Notes under the pieces: generated by a model
Databases searched by the model: none
The model's input: the letters and a program-made list of their open reading frames with translations, nothing else
What the model was told of the DNA's origin: nothing
In this document: in pieces, positions 6,182 through 7,505 of the stretch
Numbering within the stretch: the stretch's first letter is position 1
How the letters are laid out: every line of letters begins with the position of its first letter
Program-made: the position numbers and the translations under genes
From: Phycisphaeraceae bacterium
Lineage (GTDB): Bacteria; Planctomycetota; Phycisphaerae; Phycisphaerales; Phycisphaeraceae
Length of the DNA stretch: 7,505 nucleotides
NCBI GenBank assembly: GCA_016763955.1
Contig: JAESSU010000297.1
Coordinates: 1 to 7,505, forward strand
Reading direction: 5' to 3'

Positions 6182-7021
6182 CTAATCTTGGGGCTCGGAC
6201 TCTTCGAGCTTAAAGCGTTTAAGGGTTGCTGGGACGATGCCCCGCTTGGACGCTTCGATAAATTCTGCAATTTCTAGGACTAGCGGATCGCCATTTGCAC
6301 TTTCGCGGATGAGCTTGGCGGCTACCGGATTAGAATGATGTTCGCGGAACAGAATTTTGAAAGCTTTTTTGATTGCAGGAATATGTTCACTGTAACCTGC
6401 ACGGCGCAAGCCAATGATGTTTAGCGACACCGCACCAATGGGTTGGTGGAGCATCACAAACGGGGGCAGGTCACGGGTGATGGCCATGGTTCCTGAGATC
6501 ATTGATAGTCGTCCGACTCGGCAGAATTGGTGAATACCGCCGGTGCCTCCGAGATTGACATGATCTGCAATATGAACGTGGCCGGCGATCAGCGATGTGT
6601 TAGCAAGTGTGCAGTGATTGCCCAGAATCACATCGTGTCCTAGATGCGAGTAGGCCATCAGGAAGTTGTTGTTGCCGATGGTGGTGGGGATGTCTGAGGA
6701 TGCGCGATGGACGGTGACACCTTCGCGGAAGAGGTTATCATTACCAATGACAATACCTGCTTTGGTGACGTTGTGGTCTTCACGTCTTGATTGTGGGGCA
6801 AAGCCCATGCAGACCTGTGGGTAGAACAGGTTGTTAGTGCCCACGGTCATGGGGCCTTTAAGGTGGATATGGCTAATGAGTCTACAACCTTCACCGAGAG
6901 TCACTGCACCTTCGATGATGCAAAAGGGGCCAACTTCGACGTCGGAGGCCAAGTTGGCCTGTTCGTCAACAATGCTTGTGGGATGGATATTTGCCAATGC
7001 GTGTGGATCCTCATCGTACAC
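6182..7021 (-). CDS. lpxA: Acyl-ACP--UDP-GlcNAc O-acyltransferase (LpxA)
   Basis: LpxA moves a 3-hydroxyacyl chain from acyl carrier protein to the 3-OH of UDP-GlcNAc, the first step of lipid A synthesis. The 279-aa product carries the left-handed beta-helix hexapeptide repeats from about residue 10 to 190 (IHPTSIV, VEVGPFCII, VTLGEGCRL and so on). The catalytic region is SHLGHD (125-130), with H129 matching E. coli H125 and H126 matching H122. H148 in AGHVHI and H164 in IHQFC match E. coli H144 and H160. The C-terminal helical part begins near NIIGLRRAGYS (201-211). By this offset G177 matches E. coli G173, part of the acyl-chain ruler, which would fit a long acyl chain. The start is GTG at 7021; no in-frame ATG lies nearby and a stop at 7066-7064 bounds the frame. 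The gene is alone, without lpxD, fabZ or lpxB beside it in view. Confidence 0.92.
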   Translation of the reverse strand: MYDEDPHALANIHPTSIVDEQANLASDVEVGPFCIIEGAVTLGEGCRLISHIHLKGPMTVGTNNLFYPQVCMGFAPQSRREDHNVTKAGIVIGNDNLFREGVTVHRASSDIPTTIGNNNFLMAYSHLGHDVILGNHCTLANTSLIAGHVHIADHVNLGGTGGIHQFCRVGRLSMISGTMAITRDLPPFVMLHQPIGAVSLNIIGLRRAGYSEHIPAIKKAFKILFREHHSNPVAAKLIRESANGDPLVLEIAEFIEASKRGIVPATLKRFKLEESEPQD

Positions 7022-7033
7022 TAACCAGCAGAT

Positions 7034-7039
7034 ATGATA
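7034..7039 (-). promoter_or_regulatory. Possible -10 (TATCAT) for lpxA
   Basis: TATCAT on the minus strand lies 12 bp before the GTG start of lpxA and is a fair -10 match. No good -35 hexamer is at 16-18 bp. If used, the message would have a leader of only about six bases. The call rests mainly on position in a 58-bp divergent gap that must hold promoters for both genes. Confidence 0.22.
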
Positions 7040-7050
7040 GAAAGTAAGGC

Positions 7051-7070
7051 TATACTTGCCACCTCAAGGG
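7051..7070 (+). promoter_or_regulatory. Possible -10 (TATACT) and ribosome site (AAGGG) for lipB
   Basis: TATACT at 7051-7056 is a good -10 match 23 bp before the lipB ATG. AAGGG at 7066-7070 lies 9 bp before the ATG and could act as a Shine-Dalgarno sequence; it is one of the few in this window. The 17-bp-upstream position holds no recognisable -35. Confidence 0.35.
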
Positions 7071-7079
7071 ATAAAGTTA

Positions 7080-7505
7080 ATGGGAAATCGGTCTCTGGCA
7101 TGCGAGGATTTGGGACGAATGTCCTATGCACAAGCATGGGATATGCAGTGTCAGTTCCATGAAAAAGTGCTAAAAAACAAGCTTTTTGGGGCGATTTTGC
7201 TCGTTGAGCACGATCCAGTGATCACCTTGAGTCATCGAAAAACCGTGCCTGAGCATTTATTAGCTGATCCTCAAAAATTGACCCAATTAGGCATTGACTT
7301 GCAGCCGACTAACCGCGGTGGGGACATTACCTACCACGGGCCGGGGCAGTTGGTGGCCTATCCTATTTTGCGATTAAACGATTTTAAACTCACCGTTGGC
7401 CCTTACATGCGATTACTTGAGCAGGTGGTGATCAACACCCTAGAAACGTTTAACGTTACCGCCAATCGTGAGTCAGACATGACAGGCGTGTGGACGCAGA
7501 AGTTG
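7080..7505 (+). CDS. lipB: Lipoyl(octanoyl) transferase LipB (partial, 3' end off the right edge)
   Basis: LipB transfers octanoate from acyl carrier protein to the lipoyl domains of 2-oxoacid dehydrogenases and GcvH, in the cytosol. The 142 visible residues open with DLGRMSYAQAWDMQ (10-23), the usual family beginning, then LLVEHDPVITL (40-50) and the signature RGGDITYHGPGQLVAY (79-94). The family pattern RGGxxTxHxxGQ is fully met. TGVW (135-138) leads towards the conserved Lys and the catalytic Cys, both of which fall past the window edge, so activity cannot be judged. ATG at 7080 is chosen because it has a possible AAGGG site upstream; the Met at residue 14 would cut into the conserved opening. 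The gene is divergent from lpxA, and the pairing does not suggest a shared pathway beyond use of acyl-ACP substrates. Confidence 0.93.
   Translation, partial: MGNRSLACEDLGRMSYAQAWDMQCQFHEKVLKNKLFGAILLVEHDPVITLSHRKTVPEHLLADPQKLTQLGIDLQPTNRGGDITYHGPGQLVAYPILRLNDFKLTVGPYMRLLEQVVINTLETFNVTANRESDMTGVWTQKL

Overview
The window is a moderate-GC bacterial segment (about half GC by eye). It holds seven genes: five intact and two cut by the window edges. The cell is Gram-negative, as shown by an lpxA for lipid A, and very probably flagellated, as shown by a Maf/DUF115 flagellin glycosyltransferase beside nonulosonic (sialic-acid-like) sugar genes. Three things make me favour a planctomycete, perhaps Phycisphaerae: scarce Shine-Dalgarno sequences, a secreted beta-rich protein starting with a 'DLRPRF..GQ' mature end, and GGGAGTA-type heptad repeats between genes. 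That assignment is inference; nothing in the window proves it.

Region 1 (1-5019, minus strand) reads as one operon, transcribed right to left. It starts with a 640-aa Maf/DUF115 protein. A 549-aa two-domain protein follows after 14 bp: an SpsF-like nucleotidyltransferase domain joined to a radical-SAM/SPASM-like domain. After a 114-bp gap with heptad repeats and a large imperfect inverted repeat comes a CMP-nonulosonate synthetase (NeuA/LegF/PseF type). Five bases later begins a hydrolysing UDP-GlcNAc 2-epimerase (NeuC/LegG type), cut by the left edge. The likely joint role is to make and activate a nonulosonic acid (epimerase, then CMP transfer) and attach it to flagellin (Maf). The fusion protein has an unknown job in the same pathway. 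It is the most unusual item here, because the cysteines that bind the catalytic radical-SAM cluster are replaced while the C-terminal SPASM-type cysteines remain.

Region 2 (5020-5150) is a divergent intergenic region. It has a perfect TATAAT box only 9 bp ahead of the rightward gene and a sigma-28-like TCCGATAA element 11 bp ahead of the leftward maf gene. Both would give almost leaderless transcripts.

Region 3 (5151-6107, plus strand) encodes a secreted protein of unknown function with a clear signal peptide. It converges on lpxA (6182-7021, minus strand, GTG start) across a 74-bp gap with a 7-bp perfect hairpin. A 58-bp divergent gap then leads to lipB (7080-7505, plus strand), the octanoyltransferase of lipoate synthesis, cut by the right edge before its catalytic cysteine. 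I saw no tRNA, rRNA, CRISPR array, insertion sequence or origin.
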